A stretch of DNA of 64,000 nucleotides from Terrabacter sp. Root181. Lineage in GTDB: Bacteria > Actinomycetota > Actinomycetes > Actinomycetales > Dermatophilaceae. The notes beneath the pieces were generated by a model. It saw nothing but the letters and a program-made list of their open reading frames with translations. It had not been told where the DNA came from and searched no databases. Shown one piece after another: positions 28,404-36,956 of the stretch. Made by a program: the position numbers and the translations under genes. Numbering within the stretch: the first letter of the stretch is position 1; each line of letters opens with the position of its first letter. Location of the stretch: positions 62,001-126,000 of the forward strand of contig NZ_LMHU01000005.1 in assembly GCF_001428505.1 (NCBI RefSeq), given 5' to 3'.

Positions 28404-28680
28404 TCAGGCGTGGATGAGGGAGAGGGCCCGGTCCACGGTCTCCCGCACCGACGTGGGTTCGCCGGCCGCGGTGACCACGACGCCGTATGCCATTCGCTGG
28501 GCCAGCAGGACGTCGGCGGGGGTGAGGCGTGGGCTGGCGAGTCCCGCTTCCTGAGCGGGTGGGAGGGTCGCCTCCACGAGGCGCAGGAGCCGCTCGCCGC
28601 CGTCGTAGTCGGGCAGGTTGCGTCGGGCATCGACGACCATCTCCACGAACGCCGACGCATCGACGGTCAGGTCCAGCAGC
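28404..28680 (-). pseudogene. C-terminal remnant of a TetR-like regulator gene
   Basis: The readable frame encodes about 90 residues, including FVEMVVDARRNLPDYDGGERLLRLV and ADVLLAQRMAYGVVVTAAG, which look like the helical ligand-binding end of a TetR regulator; there is no DNA-binding domain. A GTG at 28646 could start an 80-residue product but lacks a ribosome site. Upstream the frame runs straight into the opposite-strand SDR remnant, so the 5' half is missing. The TetR assignment is tentative. Confidence 0.5.
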
Positions 28681-28681
28681 C

Positions 28682-28864
28682 GTGACCAGAGCCATGATCC
28701 GCGGCATCGAGAAGGACAAGCTGCACATCTACGTCGGCCCGGACTCCAGGCTGATGAGCCTGGCGATCAAGGTTGCACCACGACCCGCGATCCGCTTCGT
28801 GCAGAAGCAGATGAGCAAGCGGCTCCCGGCCCCGTCCACCCCGCCCATCCCGTCGAAGCGCTGA
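28682..28864 (+). pseudogene. C-terminal remnant of a short-chain dehydrogenase gene
   Basis: About 60 residues beginning VTRAMIRGIEKDKLHIYVG and continuing through SLAIKVAPRPAIRFVQKQM match the C-terminal substrate-lid region of SDR enzymes; the Rossmann fold and active site are absent. The upstream frame has no SDR-like content. It abuts the TetR-like remnant on the other strand; a deletion across a divergent TetR/SDR pair would leave exactly this arrangement. Confidence 0.6.
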
Positions 28865-28954
28865 CCGCAGGCAGATCCCACGGTGCCAGGGTCGTGTCTC
28901 GCGGAAGGTCGCGATGCGAGGCGGGCCACCGGCCGGGTCGACGTCGGCAGGGTC

Positions 28955-29515
28955 CTAGGAGGGGTCGCGCAGCTTGCCGCTCCTGGCGAGGTCCGGGTCG
29001 GTGCACGAGGCCAGGTCGAAGCAGCACGGCCGCCGCTTCCCGCCGTCCATCTTCGAGATGCTGACCTCGACCCTCCGTTGCCGGGTCTCGGGGCTGCTCG
29101 TCGCCTGCACCCAGCGGACCCACTCCCATCGGGCCATCGGCGTGATGTCCTGCCACACCTCGCGGATCCTCGGGGGTGCCTCGGCGAGCGCGGCGGCGAG
29201 GTCCTCAGGGACGTCGGGCTCCGGCCACTCCGGAACCACCTCAAGGGTCAGCTCGGCCGTGTCGCCGGGTCCGACTCGGGCGGCCCGTCGGAGGGTCTCG
29301 TCGACGCGGATCCAGTGACCACGTCGGCCGTCAGGCTCGACGACGGTCTCGAAGTCGTGGCCGCCGATGGATGCGTGCACGGCGACCTGCCCACGCGACG
29401 GGAGCTGCTCGCTGGCATCCTCCGGCAGGCGGACGAGGGTCGTGTCCTCGATGGCCAGCAGCTCGGCGGCGAAGGTGATCGGCGCCTGCTCGGACGATCG
29501 GGGTTCGGTTGGCAT
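28955..29515 (-). CDS. DUF1905 / YdeI-type protein
   Basis: 186 residues from an ATG preceded by GGAGG. Residues about 12-90 form a DUF1905-like beta domain (ITFAAELLAIEDTTLVRLPED, AVHASIGGHDFETVVEPD), then PEDLAAALAEAPPRIREVWQDITPMARWEWVRWV as in YdeI/OmpD-associated bacteriocin-protection proteins. It may protect against an antimicrobial; the mechanism is unknown. It lies in an accessory stretch beside gene remnants. Confidence 0.82.
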   Translation of the reverse strand: MPTEPRSSEQAPITFAAELLAIEDTTLVRLPEDASEQLPSRGQVAVHASIGGHDFETVVEPDGRRGHWIRVDETLRRAARVGPGDTAELTLEVVPEWPEPDVPEDLAAALAEAPPRIREVWQDITPMARWEWVRWVQATSSPETRQRRVEVSISKMDGGKRRPCCFDLASCTDPDLARSGKLRDPS

Positions 29516-29731
29516 GACAAACCTCCAGCGGTGTCCGGGCTCGCCGCCCCGTGCTCTGATGCCTGCTCGGACCATCGTCCGTGCCGACGAGCTCACGGGT
29601 CAACAGCTCGTCGGCGGCACCGCTGAACGCACGGAGGCAGCCCGTTGGGCGCCGTGTGACGTATCGACGAGGTCACGGGTTGATCGTCACGACGTCGTCA
29701 CTGGCTGGCGGCCCGCCACTAGTCTCGTGGT

Positions 29732-30325
29732 GTGCCCGAGTTCAGCTGGCGACCGGCCAACGACGCGACGACCGCGGACGTCGAGGCCGTGTTCGACACC
29801 GGCGGTGCCGGCAAGTGCCGCTGCCAGGCGCTCAAGGTCCCGGGCTGGATCTGGCGCGACACGACCCAGGAGGAGCGCGACGCCGCGCTCCTGGAGCAGG
29901 CCGGCTGTGGCACGAGCGGCCCCACCTCCGGCCTGGTCGGTTACGTCGACGGTGAGCCGGCCGGCTGGGTCGCGGTCGAGCCGCGGGAGAACTACCCGAG
30001 GATCTGGGCCCGGCAGAAGGCCTGGATGCGGATGGACCCCGACCTCGAGGGCGTCTGGTCGGTCACCTGCTTCGTCGTGCGCAAGGGCTTCCGTCGACAG
30101 GGGTTGATGTACGAGCTCGCCGCCGCGACCGTCGAGTACGGCCAGCAGGTCGGCGCTCGCGTCCTCGAGGGCTACCCCACGGAGCCGCCGCCGGGGAAGA
30201 CCGTGATCTGGGACGAGGCGTCGGTCGGGCTGCTCCAGGTCTTCCTCGACGCCGGCTACGAGGTCGAGGCGTCGCCCACTCTGCGCCGGAGGGTGGTGCG
30301 CCACCGACTCGGTGCGTCGTCCTGA
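29732..30325 (+). CDS. GNAT-family N-acetyltransferase
   Basis: 197 residues, GTG start. It has a Cys/Trp-containing N-terminal part (CRCQALKVPGWIW), GLVGYVDGEPAGWVAVEPRENY, then the acetyl-CoA segment WSVTCFVVRKGFRRQGLMYELAAATVEY (Q/RxxG), and EGYPTEPPPG. The same EGYP step is found in the GNAT at 26086. The acceptor substrate is unknown. Confidence 0.87.
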   Translation: MPEFSWRPANDATTADVEAVFDTGGAGKCRCQALKVPGWIWRDTTQEERDAALLEQAGCGTSGPTSGLVGYVDGEPAGWVAVEPRENYPRIWARQKAWMRMDPDLEGVWSVTCFVVRKGFRRQGLMYELAAATVEYGQQVGARVLEGYPTEPPPGKTVIWDEASVGLLQVFLDAGYEVEASPTLRRRVVRHRLGASS

Positions 30326-30337
30326 CAGTCGGTCGCG

Positions 30338-31015
30338 TCAACGGTTGCGAGGGAAGAGCGTCCAGTGCCCTTCTGACACGACCTCAACGGTGCCGTCGAC
30401 GACCGTGATGGCGGTCTGGTCGTCCATCGCGTACGCCGGACCCGAGATGCCCGCCGCCCACTGCACCGCCTCGGCCATGGAGTTGCCCGGCATGCCGTCG
30501 GGAGCCAGATGGGGGCAGATCGAGAAGTCGACGATGCCCAGGGTGCTGTCGTCCCCGGTCGGCGGTCTCCACTGGATGAAGTCGTCCCCGACCTCGGGGG
30601 TCATCACCATGCTTCCGGCACTCAGTCCGACCCAGACCGTCTCGCTCAGCGACGGAAGCAGGTCCGCCAGCCCCGACTGCCGCATCCAATGGCACAGGTA
30701 GAGAACATCGCCCCCGGCCACCACGAGCGCGTCGGTCTCCCGGACCAGGGGCACCCAGCGCTCTTCGTCGATGCTGGGGAGCGCGGTCAGCTCCAGCACG
30801 CCGACGGACTTCCAGCCCAGGTCGACCATGGGGTTCCCGGAGTTCCCACTGATGAACTGCCACGCCTTGACCCCAGGGCCGACCCAGGGGTGTCCGTACT
30901 GGGCGGTCGGGATGCACAGGGAGCTCGAGTCGGCGATCGGCTTGCCGAGCAGATCGACCAACGCGTCGCGGATGCTCGGGTTCGTGACGCCGCCAGACGT
31001 GAGGAGAAGCTTCAT
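30338..31015 (-). CDS. Peptidase S51 (peptidase E-like)
   Basis: 225 residues from ATG 31015, with GGAGG upstream. It has the S51 fold marks: KLLLTSGGVTNPSI, glycine pair and acid in VVAGGDVLYLCHW (98-110), nucleophile S132 in GLSAGSM, and a histidine in FSICPHLAPD. Peptidase E cleaves Asp-Xaa dipeptides in the cytoplasm. It is closer to peptidase E than the operon-bound S51 protein at 3607. It is the second S51 gene in the window. Confidence 0.87.
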   Translation of the reverse strand: MKLLLTSGGVTNPSIRDALVDLLGKPIADSSSLCIPTAQYGHPWVGPGVKAWQFISGNSGNPMVDLGWKSVGVLELTALPSIDEERWVPLVRETDALVVAGGDVLYLCHWMRQSGLADLLPSLSETVWVGLSAGSMVMTPEVGDDFIQWRPPTGDDSTLGIVDFSICPHLAPDGMPGNSMAEAVQWAAGISGPAYAMDDQTAITVVDGTVEVVSEGHWTLFPRNR

Positions 31016-31162
31016 CGCTTGCCTCCAGTGTGAGCGGTCCACGGAGCCGGGTTGGTCGATCCGAGGCGGGGACCGCCCGGAATGTGTTCACACCGTACAC
31101 TTTCGTCGATCGCGAGGGGGCGGCGCTGATGCGGATCACGGAAGGGCTCCTCGGTCACCCGT

Positions 31163-31519
31163 TCACCGTCGATGTCCGGCTGCGGGTAGCACCGTGCGAG
31201 CCGCACGAGCCGTCCAGCCCGTCGATGGGCCCCACGGCTCCGCATCGTTCGTGTCCCACGCATAGGTGGGCACACCGTCTTGGACCAGACCGAACAGCTC
31301 AGGGATCGACAGCTCTGATGCGGACCACTGGTAGAGCACGCGCAGCCGTGGCTGGATCATGCCGAGGTCGAGGATGCGCCCGAACCCGCGCTCGTTCTCG
31401 AGGTACCAGGGGAACTCTTCCTTCAGCGGGCACCGGTCGGGCATCACCCGCGAGAGCGACACGAAGATGCCGGTGATACGACCATCTCGCACAGCATCCT
31501 GCTGAGCGGTCGCAGGCAT
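31163..31519 (-). CDS. Hypothetical protein
   Basis: 118 residues, ATG 31519. The first 95 residues read like real protein (ITGIFVSLSRVMPDRCPL, FPWYLENERGFGRILDLG, LYQWSASELSIPELFGLVQDG), with plausible Trp/Tyr/Phe content for folded protein; the last 20 residues look like read-through. No family is recognised. It could be a truncated gene in this patchy region. Its start lies 42 bases from the divergent dehydrogenase start. Confidence 0.45.
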   Translation of the reverse strand: MPATAQQDAVRDGRITGIFVSLSRVMPDRCPLKEEFPWYLENERGFGRILDLGMIQPRLRVLYQWSASELSIPELFGLVQDGVPTYAWDTNDAEPWGPSTGWTARAARTVLPAAGHRR

Positions 31520-31560
31520 TGCTACGTTGCCGTCATGACCAGGTGTGCCGGGAGACGGAC

Positions 31561-32517
31561 GTGAAGGCGGTCGTCTACGACCGGTACGGATCCCCTGATG
31601 TCCTGGGCGTCGAGGACGTCCCGATCCCGGTGCCCGGTGACGGGCAGGTGCGGGTGAAGGTCGTGGCGGTGTCGGTGAACCTCAGCGACTGGGAGTGCCT
31701 GCGCGGGTCGCCCTCGTATGCGCGGATCGGCGGCCTGCGCTCTCCGGCACGTCGGACGCTGGGCTCGGACATCGCGGGGGTGGTCGATGCGGTCGGGGCG
31801 GGGGTCGCCCGGTTCCAGGCGGGAGACCGCGTGTACGGCGACAACCTCGCGTTGAAGGGCGGGTTCGCGGAGTACGCGGTCGCGCCGGAGTCAGCACTGG
31901 CCCACGTGCCGGCGCAGCTCACGTTCGCCGAGGCATCGACCATCCCGCAGGCGGGCGCGATCGCGCTGCAGGGCACCGATGGCGCCATGGCGGGACGACG
32001 AGTGCTCGTCAACGGTGCCGGCGGCGGGTCCGGATCCTTCGCGATCCAGCTGGCCAAGCGGCTCGGCGCTCACGTCACCGGTGTCGACAACGCCGGCAAG
32101 CTGGACTTCATGTCCGCTGTCGGCGCGGACGAGGTCATCGACTACGACCGCGACGACTTCACCCGGCAGACCAGCGCCTACGACCTCATCCTGGATCTGG
32201 TCGCACATCTCTCGGTGTTCGCGTATCGGCGGGCGCTGGCACCTGGGGGCAGGTATCGGTGCGTCGGCGGGTCGGTGCCCACGCTGCTGCGAGTGCTGAC
32301 CCTCGGCACCGTCATGGGGCGGCTCACCCATCGCCGGATCGGGGTGCTCGCCGTCAAGGAGGGGCCGGTCCACTTCGAGCCGCTGGCCGCGCTGTGCGTG
32401 GCGGGCGAGGTGAGCATCCACATCGACCGCACCTTCACGCTCGACGAGGTCCCTGCCGCGCTGGCCCATGTCGGGGAAGGGCGCGCCCTGGGAAAGGTCG
32501 TGGTCAGGGTCTCCTGA
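31561..32517 (+). CDS. Zinc-free medium-chain dehydrogenase/reductase (quinone oxidoreductase-like)
   Basis: 318 residues from GTG 31561 with GGGAGACG upstream. MDR features: KAVVYDRYGSPDVLGVEDVP, SDWECLRGSPSY, GSDIAGVVDAVGAGVARFQAGDRV and a Rossmann loop VLVNGAGGGSGSFAIQLAK. No structural-zinc cysteines are present, so it is probably an NADPH-dependent enone or quinone reductase. A relative is encoded at 41391-42398. Confidence 0.92.
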   Translation: MKAVVYDRYGSPDVLGVEDVPIPVPGDGQVRVKVVAVSVNLSDWECLRGSPSYARIGGLRSPARRTLGSDIAGVVDAVGAGVARFQAGDRVYGDNLALKGGFAEYAVAPESALAHVPAQLTFAEASTIPQAGAIALQGTDGAMAGRRVLVNGAGGGSGSFAIQLAKRLGAHVTGVDNAGKLDFMSAVGADEVIDYDRDDFTRQTSAYDLILDLVAHLSVFAYRRALAPGGRYRCVGGSVPTLLRVLTLGTVMGRLTHRRIGVLAVKEGPVHFEPLAALCVAGEVSIHIDRTFTLDEVPAALAHVGEGRALGKVVVRVS

Positions 32518-32567
32518 GACCTGGGTCGCGGCACCACCGGCGGCCCTTCCTTTGCCACACTGAGCTC

Positions 32568-32996
32568 ATGGGTGAGCAGAAGACGGTGCCGACGGATGCG
32601 AGTGTTGACGACTTCCTCGACGCCGCCACACCCGCTCGCCGACGTGAGGACGGTCTGCGTCTCGCCGGGATCTTCCACGAGGTCACCGGTGCTGACCCGG
32701 TCCTCTGGGGTCCGTCGATCGTCGGCTACGGCAGCTATCACTATGTGTCGCAAGCCAACCCGCGCACGCAGGGCGAATGGATGAAGACCGGCTTCTCCCC
32801 GCGCAAGGCACAGCTGTCGCTGTACGGGCTGAAGGACCTGCCCGAGGGAGCGGCGCTGCTGCCCTCGTTGGGGAGGTACACCGAAGGCGCAGGCTGTGTC
32901 TACGTCAAGAAGCTCGACGACATCGATCTCGACGTGCTGCGCCGACTGATCGCGATCGCCTGGTCGCGGGCAGCCGACCCGCGACCGGAGCCGTGA
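32568..32996 (+). CDS. DUF1801 protein
   Basis: 142 residues from ATG 32568. VDDFLDAATPARRREDGLRL, PVLWGPSIVGYGSYHYVSQ, FSPRKAQLSLYGLKDLP and CVYVKKLDDIDLDVLRRLI are typical of DUF1801, a small alpha/beta family of unknown function. It follows the dehydrogenase on the same strand after 50 bases. A strong hairpin follows. Confidence 0.88.
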   Translation: MGEQKTVPTDASVDDFLDAATPARRREDGLRLAGIFHEVTGADPVLWGPSIVGYGSYHYVSQANPRTQGEWMKTGFSPRKAQLSLYGLKDLPEGAALLPSLGRYTEGAGCVYVKKLDDIDLDVLRRLIAIAWSRAADPRPEP

Positions 32997-33023
32997 GGAC
33001 GACCCCCGTTGGACTCGCACGTA

Positions 33024-33061
33024 TGCCACTGGGACGGGTCGGGCGACCCGTCCCAGTGGCA
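33024..33061. terminator. Perfect 17-bp hairpin between convergent genes
   Basis: TGCCACTGGGACGGGTC and its exact complement surround a GGGC loop. It lies 28 bases after the DUF1801 stop and 13 bases beyond the end of the converging ABC permease gene, so it probably terminates both. Confidence 0.8.
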
Positions 33062-33073
33062 CACGGCGTCCTC

Positions 33074-33856
33074 TCAGACGGACCGCTGGTAGGCGGCGAA
33101 GGCCTTCGTCGCGAGCCAGCTCATGACGATCGCGAGGGCGGTGAGCGCGCCGAGTCGCGGCCAGATAGCGGCCCAGTCCGGTGCGGCGGCCAGCCCCTCG
33201 CGGCTGACGACGACGGCCCAGTCGAGGGGGTTGTACGTCGCCGCGGTCTGGATCCAGTCGGGCGCGAGCTGCGGATCCATGATCGCCGACGACAGGAAGG
33301 CGAGCGGCAGCGAGAGCAGCTGGCTGATCCCGATGAGGGCGTTCTGGTCCCGGGACAGCAGGGCCACCGCGTTGGACAGCGCGGCGAAGACGACGGTGAG
33401 CAGGACTGCGGCGGTGAAGGTGAGCACGATGCCGGGGAAGGGGCGGTCGAAGCGGGCCCCGGCGGCATACGCGATGCCGATGATGACCGCCGTCTGGACG
33501 ATCGCCGTGATGCTCTGGTAGGCGATCGTGCCGCTCATCATCGCCCCGCGCCGGACCGGCGAGGCGAGCATCCGGTCCATCACGCCGAGCGTCATGTCCT
33601 CGATGTAGACGGTGCCCGCCCAGGCCGCGGAGAACAGCGCCGTCATGGCGACGACGCCGGGGGTGAGGTACTCGAGATAGGAGCGGCCGTCGGCGCCGAA
33701 GCCGGGGATCTGGACCGCCGTCTCGAAGAGTGCGCCGAAGAGGAGCAGCCAGATGGCGGGCTGGACGAGGGTGATGGCGACGAACGCCGGCTGGCGGACG
33801 AGCGCCGTCACGGACCGCCGGGTCAGCAGTGCCGAGTGCAGGGCGAGCGTGGTCAC
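33074..33856 (-). CDS. ABC-2 type transporter permease (DrrB-like)
   Basis: 260 residues with six membrane helices, starting RRSVTALVRQPAFVAITLVQPAIWLLLFG and containing YLEYLTPGVVAMTALFSAAWAG, the ABC2 membrane pattern of DrrB-like drug exporters. Its start overlaps the upstream ATPase gene by four bases, so the two subunits are made together. With the PadR gene nearby, drug or lipid export is the likely role. Confidence 0.92.
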   Translation of the reverse strand: MTTLALHSALLTRRSVTALVRQPAFVAITLVQPAIWLLLFGALFETAVQIPGFGADGRSYLEYLTPGVVAMTALFSAAWAGTVYIEDMTLGVMDRMLASPVRRGAMMSGTIAYQSITAIVQTAVIIGIAYAAGARFDRPFPGIVLTFTAAVLLTVVFAALSNAVALLSRDQNALIGISQLLSLPLAFLSSAIMDPQLAPDWIQTAATYNPLDWAVVVSREGLAAAPDWAAIWPRLGALTALAIVMSWLATKAFAAYQRSV

Positions 33857-34872
33857 GACGCCACCGCCTCGAACGCGCGGCCGGCATGGCGCAGGTAGAC
33901 GTCGTCGAGGGAGGGCCGGGCCACCGTCGCCGACGCGACCTCCACCCCGCCCTGCTCGAGGGCGGCGAGCGCGGCTGGGATCACGGTGGCCCCGCGGTCG
34001 GTCCGGCCCCGGACCGTCCGGCCCTCGTGGACGACGTCGACGAGGGCCGGGACCCGCGACAGGCGCTGTGCGGCATCGGCGCCCGCGGCCGAGTCGGTGA
34101 GCTCGATGACGATGCTGTCGCCATGGAGCTCGCTCTTGAGCGAGTCAGGTGTCCCTTCGGCGACCACGCGCCCGTGGTCGACGATGGCGAGGCGGTCGGA
34201 GAGGTGGTCGGCCTCGTCGAGGTAGTGGGTGGTGAGGAGCACGGTCGTGCGCTCCACCGTTGCCATCCGGGCGATCTCGGCCCACATCTCGGCCCGCGCC
34301 TCGGGGTCGAGCCCGGTCGTCGGCTCGTCGAGGAAGAGGACGGCGGGCCGGTTGACGAGGCCGATCGCGACGTCGAGCTTGCGGTTCATGCCTCCGCTCC
34401 ACGTGCGCGTCAGCCGGTCGGCGGCGTCGGCGAGGCCGAAACGGTCGAGCAGCTCGCCCGTCCTGCGCCGAGCCGCGTCGCGGCCGAGGCCCTGGATGCG
34501 GGCAGCCATCTCGAGGCTCTCGCGTCCGGTCATCAACGGGGCCGCGCTCGGCTTCTGGGAGACGAGCCCGATGCTGTGCCGGACGGCTGCGGGCTCCCGG
34601 AGGACGTCGTGGCCGGCGACCCGGACCGCGCCCGAGTCGGGACGGGACAAGGTCGACAGGATGCGCACGGTGGTCGACTTCCCGGCCCCGTTGGGTCCGA
34701 GGAGGCCGAAGATCTCGCCCGGACGCACCTGGAGCGTCAGCCCGTCGAGGGCCCGGACGGGCGGCTTCGAGCGCCCCACGGGGTAGGTCTTGACGAGGTC
34801 GCGGGCCTCGACGGCCCACGGGGAGTGGTCTGTTCGTGCATCTGCGACGAGGGTCGCAGGGCGGTGCGTCAT
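33853..34872 (-). CDS. ABC transporter ATPase (DrrA-like, daunorubicin-resistance type)
   Basis: 339 residues. Walker A GPNGAGKSTT, signature WSGGMNRKLDVAIGL and Walker B VLFLDEPTTGLDPEARAEMW are all present, and the C-terminal 100 residues (about 235-330) match the DrrA extension that contacts its permease. It powers the exporter with the overlapping DrrB-like protein. It is preceded by a leader with a short hairpin, then a PadR regulator gene. Confidence 0.94.
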   Translation of the reverse strand: MTHRPATLVADARTDHSPWAVEARDLVKTYPVGRSKPPVRALDGLTLQVRPGEIFGLLGPNGAGKSTTVRILSTLSRPDSGAVRVAGHDVLREPAAVRHSIGLVSQKPSAAPLMTGRESLEMAARIQGLGRDAARRRTGELLDRFGLADAADRLTRTWSGGMNRKLDVAIGLVNRPAVLFLDEPTTGLDPEARAEMWAEIARMATVERTTVLLTTHYLDEADHLSDRLAIVDHGRVVAEGTPDSLKSELHGDSIVIELTDSAAGADAAQRLSRVPALVDVVHEGRTVRGRTDRGATVIPAALAALEQGGVEVASATVARPSLDDVYLRHAGRAFEAVAS

Positions 34873-34892
34873 GGTGACTCCTTCGATGACGA

Positions 34893-34912
34893 CCCGGACC
34901 GGGTGGTCCGGG
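34893..34912 (-). other. Short hairpin in the leader of the ABC exporter operon
   Basis: CCCGGACC and GGTCCGGG form an 8-bp perfect stem with a GGGT loop, ending 20 bases ahead of the ATPase start codon. It could affect translation or be an operator; nothing favours either. Confidence 0.35.
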
Positions 34913-35024
34913 ATGGCGGGCTCTCGCCCGGATCGTTGGGGAGTCGGTCGGTGCGGCTGCCGTAGGCTCGTGGTGTGCCTTGAGTGCCGTCAGGCAGGTC
35001 GTTCGCGACCGACTCGAGGAATGG

Positions 35025-35059
35025 CCCCCGTGCCCGGCGTTGCCGCGCCGGGCCGGGGG
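35025..35059 (-). terminator. Strong hairpin after the PadR gene
   Basis: GCCCGGCG/CGCCGGGC forms the inner stem around a TTGCCG loop, extended by CCCCCG/CGGGGG with one bulged T. It begins seven bases past the PadR stop codon in the direction of transcription, so it probably separates padR from the ABC operon. Confidence 0.7.
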
Positions 35060-35065
35060 TTCTCG

Positions 35066-35776
35066 TCAGGCCCCGTCGGGGGCCGGACCGCTCTGGGTGG
35101 CTTGGTTCGCCAGGATGCGTCCCTCCTCCCCGAGGTGGTGGACCGGGTCGGCGAGGACCTGCTCCATCGGTATGCCGGCCGCGCGCAGCTCGTGCAGCCG
35201 GCGCCAGGTCGTGGTGCCCCCGAGGGCCCCGGAGCGGATGTCGGCCGCCAGCCCGGCGGCATACGTCCGCTCGGCGCTCAGCATCGCCTCGCGGTAGGTG
35301 CTCTCCACGAGGAAGACCTCGGGGAGGCCCTGTTCCCGAGCCCATTCGTTGCCCGCGGCGATGGAGCGCAGCTCGACATCGAGCCTGGCCACGCGCTCGT
35401 CGAGCAGGCGGGCCGCCTCGTCCGGGTGGAGGCCCGCGATGAGGGAGAGCGCGGACTCGAGGGACGACGGGTCGGTCGACGGGGTGCTGAGCAGCTCGGA
35501 GAGCCAGTCCTCGAACTCGTCCATCCCGGCCGCGGTGATCTCGTAGACGGTCCGTTCGGGGCGGTTGCCCTCGCGGAGCTTCTCGCGCTCCGCGATGAGG
35601 CCGTGCTTCTCGAGGGAGGCCACGACCGAGTAGAGCGACCCGTAGTTGAGCCGGATGCTCTTCTCCTTGCCGCGGTGCCGCAGCGTCTGGCTGACCTCGT
35701 AGGGGTGCATCGGCCGCTCCCCGAGGCAGCCGAGCACGGCCAGGGCGAGGGGGTTGCTGACGCGTCGACGTGTCAT
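35066..35776 (-). CDS. PadR-family transcriptional regulator
   Basis: 236 residues. The N-terminal winged helix reads LALAVLGCLGERPMHPYEVSQTLRHRGKEKSIRLNYGSLY-like with VVASLEKHGLI and ERTVYEITAAGMDEFEDWL (about 8-95), the standard PadR form, followed by a helical dimerisation domain. PadR proteins repress multidrug ABC genes until a drug binds; the DrrA/DrrB-like pair is just downstream on the same strand. A perfect dyad in front of this gene is the probable operator. Confidence 0.93.
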   Translation of the reverse strand: MTRRRVSNPLALAVLGCLGERPMHPYEVSQTLRHRGKEKSIRLNYGSLYSVVASLEKHGLIAEREKLREGNRPERTVYEITAAGMDEFEDWLSELLSTPSTDPSSLESALSLIAGLHPDEAARLLDERVARLDVELRSIAAGNEWAREQGLPEVFLVESTYREAMLSAERTYAAGLAADIRSGALGGTTTWRRLHELRAAGIPMEQVLADPVHHLGEEGRILANQATQSGPAPDGA

Positions 35777-35793
35777 GGCGAATCCTCCGGTTG

Positions 35794-35815
35794 GAATACT
35801 TCACTCATAGTATTC
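35794..35815. promoter_or_regulatory. Probable PadR operator (perfect dyad)
   Basis: GAATACT and AGTATTC are exact complements around an 8-base AT-rich spacer, 18 bases ahead of the padR start. ATACT-N8-AGTAT spacing agrees with dyads I recall for PadR-type regulators. No second copy is evident ahead of the ABC ATPase gene, so control of the transporter may run through read-through from padR or another site. Confidence 0.7.
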
Positions 35816-35910
35816 GAGGACGGGGATGCTGCGTCAAGCGTGTATCGAGACGGGAGGAGGCCCGTCGTTAATCCGGTGTCGGCCAGGCGATCGCCGGCTG
35901 GCAGGAGTGC

Positions 35911-36768
35911 CTACGGAGCGGTGAGGGGCCCCAGGGCGGGCCACGGTGGGCCGTCGCGGAGGATGGCCAGGATGTCTCGCCCGTGTCGGGGCCCGTGCGG
36001 GAACTCGTCGCGGACGTCCCAGCGCCAGGCGGCGACCATCGCCAGGACCAGCCGTCGACACTCTGCGAGCAGGACGCGGTCGAGATCCGGATAGTGCGCG
36101 CTGACGTCGTCCGGCACGTGCGCGACGTCGAACTCGACGGGTCCACGGCAGCACGTCTCGAAGTCGATGAAGAGCGGGCCGTCCGTGGTGTGAAGGACGT
36201 TGCCCGGGTGCGGTTCGCCGTGCAGCAGCTGCTCGTCGGCGCCGCGGCTACGGATCCGTTCCCGGGCGTCCTGCAACGTGCTCAGGAGCAGGCGCCGGTC
36301 GGCCGCAGCGAGTGTGGGGGTCTGCTGCTGGTCGGCGACCAGCCGTTCAGCCTCGGCCACGCGGTCCAGGAAGTGCGGCGTCTCGATGTCGACGCCTCGA
36401 AGGCCGGCGTGCAGGCGGTGGAGCGCGTCAGCGTAGGTGGCTGCTGCATCCAGGCCAGGCACCACCGACTCGTAGAAGGTCCAGAACGTCACGGTGAAGC
36501 CGTCGCGTTCGTGGAGGCGCGGCTCGACCCCGGGTGCGAGTGCCGCGACGGGGCTGGCTGCGGCAGCGAGCTGTCGGGCGAGCTCGACCTCGAGCGCGGC
36601 GACCGCGTGCCCACCGACGGCGACCCGCGCGACGACGTCACACGGCAACAGACGGAGGGCGAGCTTGTTCGAGCTGTGGAGCACGACGACGTCGTCGACC
36701 GGCAGCCCCAGCGCTTGGGCCAGGCCTGTGGCCGCGGTCATCGCGCGGGAAACGAGCCCCACCTCCAT
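35911..36768 (-). CDS. Aminoglycoside phosphotransferase-family kinase-like protein
   Basis: 285 residues from ATG 36768; the frame is open 20 codons more. The kinase-like fold shows LLHGEPHPGNVL (the HGDxHxxN catalytic loop with E for D) and LFIDFETCCRGP (metal-binding DFE). N-terminal VVARVAVGGHAVAALEVELARQLA resembles the ATP-binding beta hairpin and helix C. It may phosphorylate a small molecule or antibiotic. The Glu in place of the catalytic Asp is seen in parts of the family and may lower activity. Confidence 0.83.
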   Translation of the reverse strand: MEVGLVSRAMTAATGLAQALGLPVDDVVVLHSSNKLALRLLPCDVVARVAVGGHAVAALEVELARQLAAAASPVAALAPGVEPRLHERDGFTVTFWTFYESVVPGLDAAATYADALHRLHAGLRGVDIETPHFLDRVAEAERLVADQQQTPTLAAADRRLLLSTLQDARERIRSRGADEQLLHGEPHPGNVLHTTDGPLFIDFETCCRGPVEFDVAHVPDDVSAHYPDLDRVLLAECRRLVLAMVAAWRWDVRDEFPHGPRHGRDILAILRDGPPWPALGPLTAP

Positions 36769-36956
36769 ACCGACGATTGTCACACTCGCTCGCGTACGGC
36801 AGCCGACCTCGGCCCACCCGCCCTGCACGTGGCGTCATGACGCGCGTCGGCCGTCGGACCCGCCGCTCAGGGTCGGCTCAGCGTGGACTTCAGGGTGATC
36901 CCGGATGTGGGACCTGGTCGCGGAAAGACATCCTGTGGCAAGCCAAGGAGGTCAGC

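Noticed and set aside
26086-30325. The two GNAT genes considered as a recent duplication
   Set aside because: They share only general layout and the EGYP step; the DNA is not similar.
36778-36804. TGTCACA ahead of the CPBP gene considered as a third ECF41 promoter
   Set aside because: The position 16 bases downstream reads AGCC, not CGTC or TGTC.
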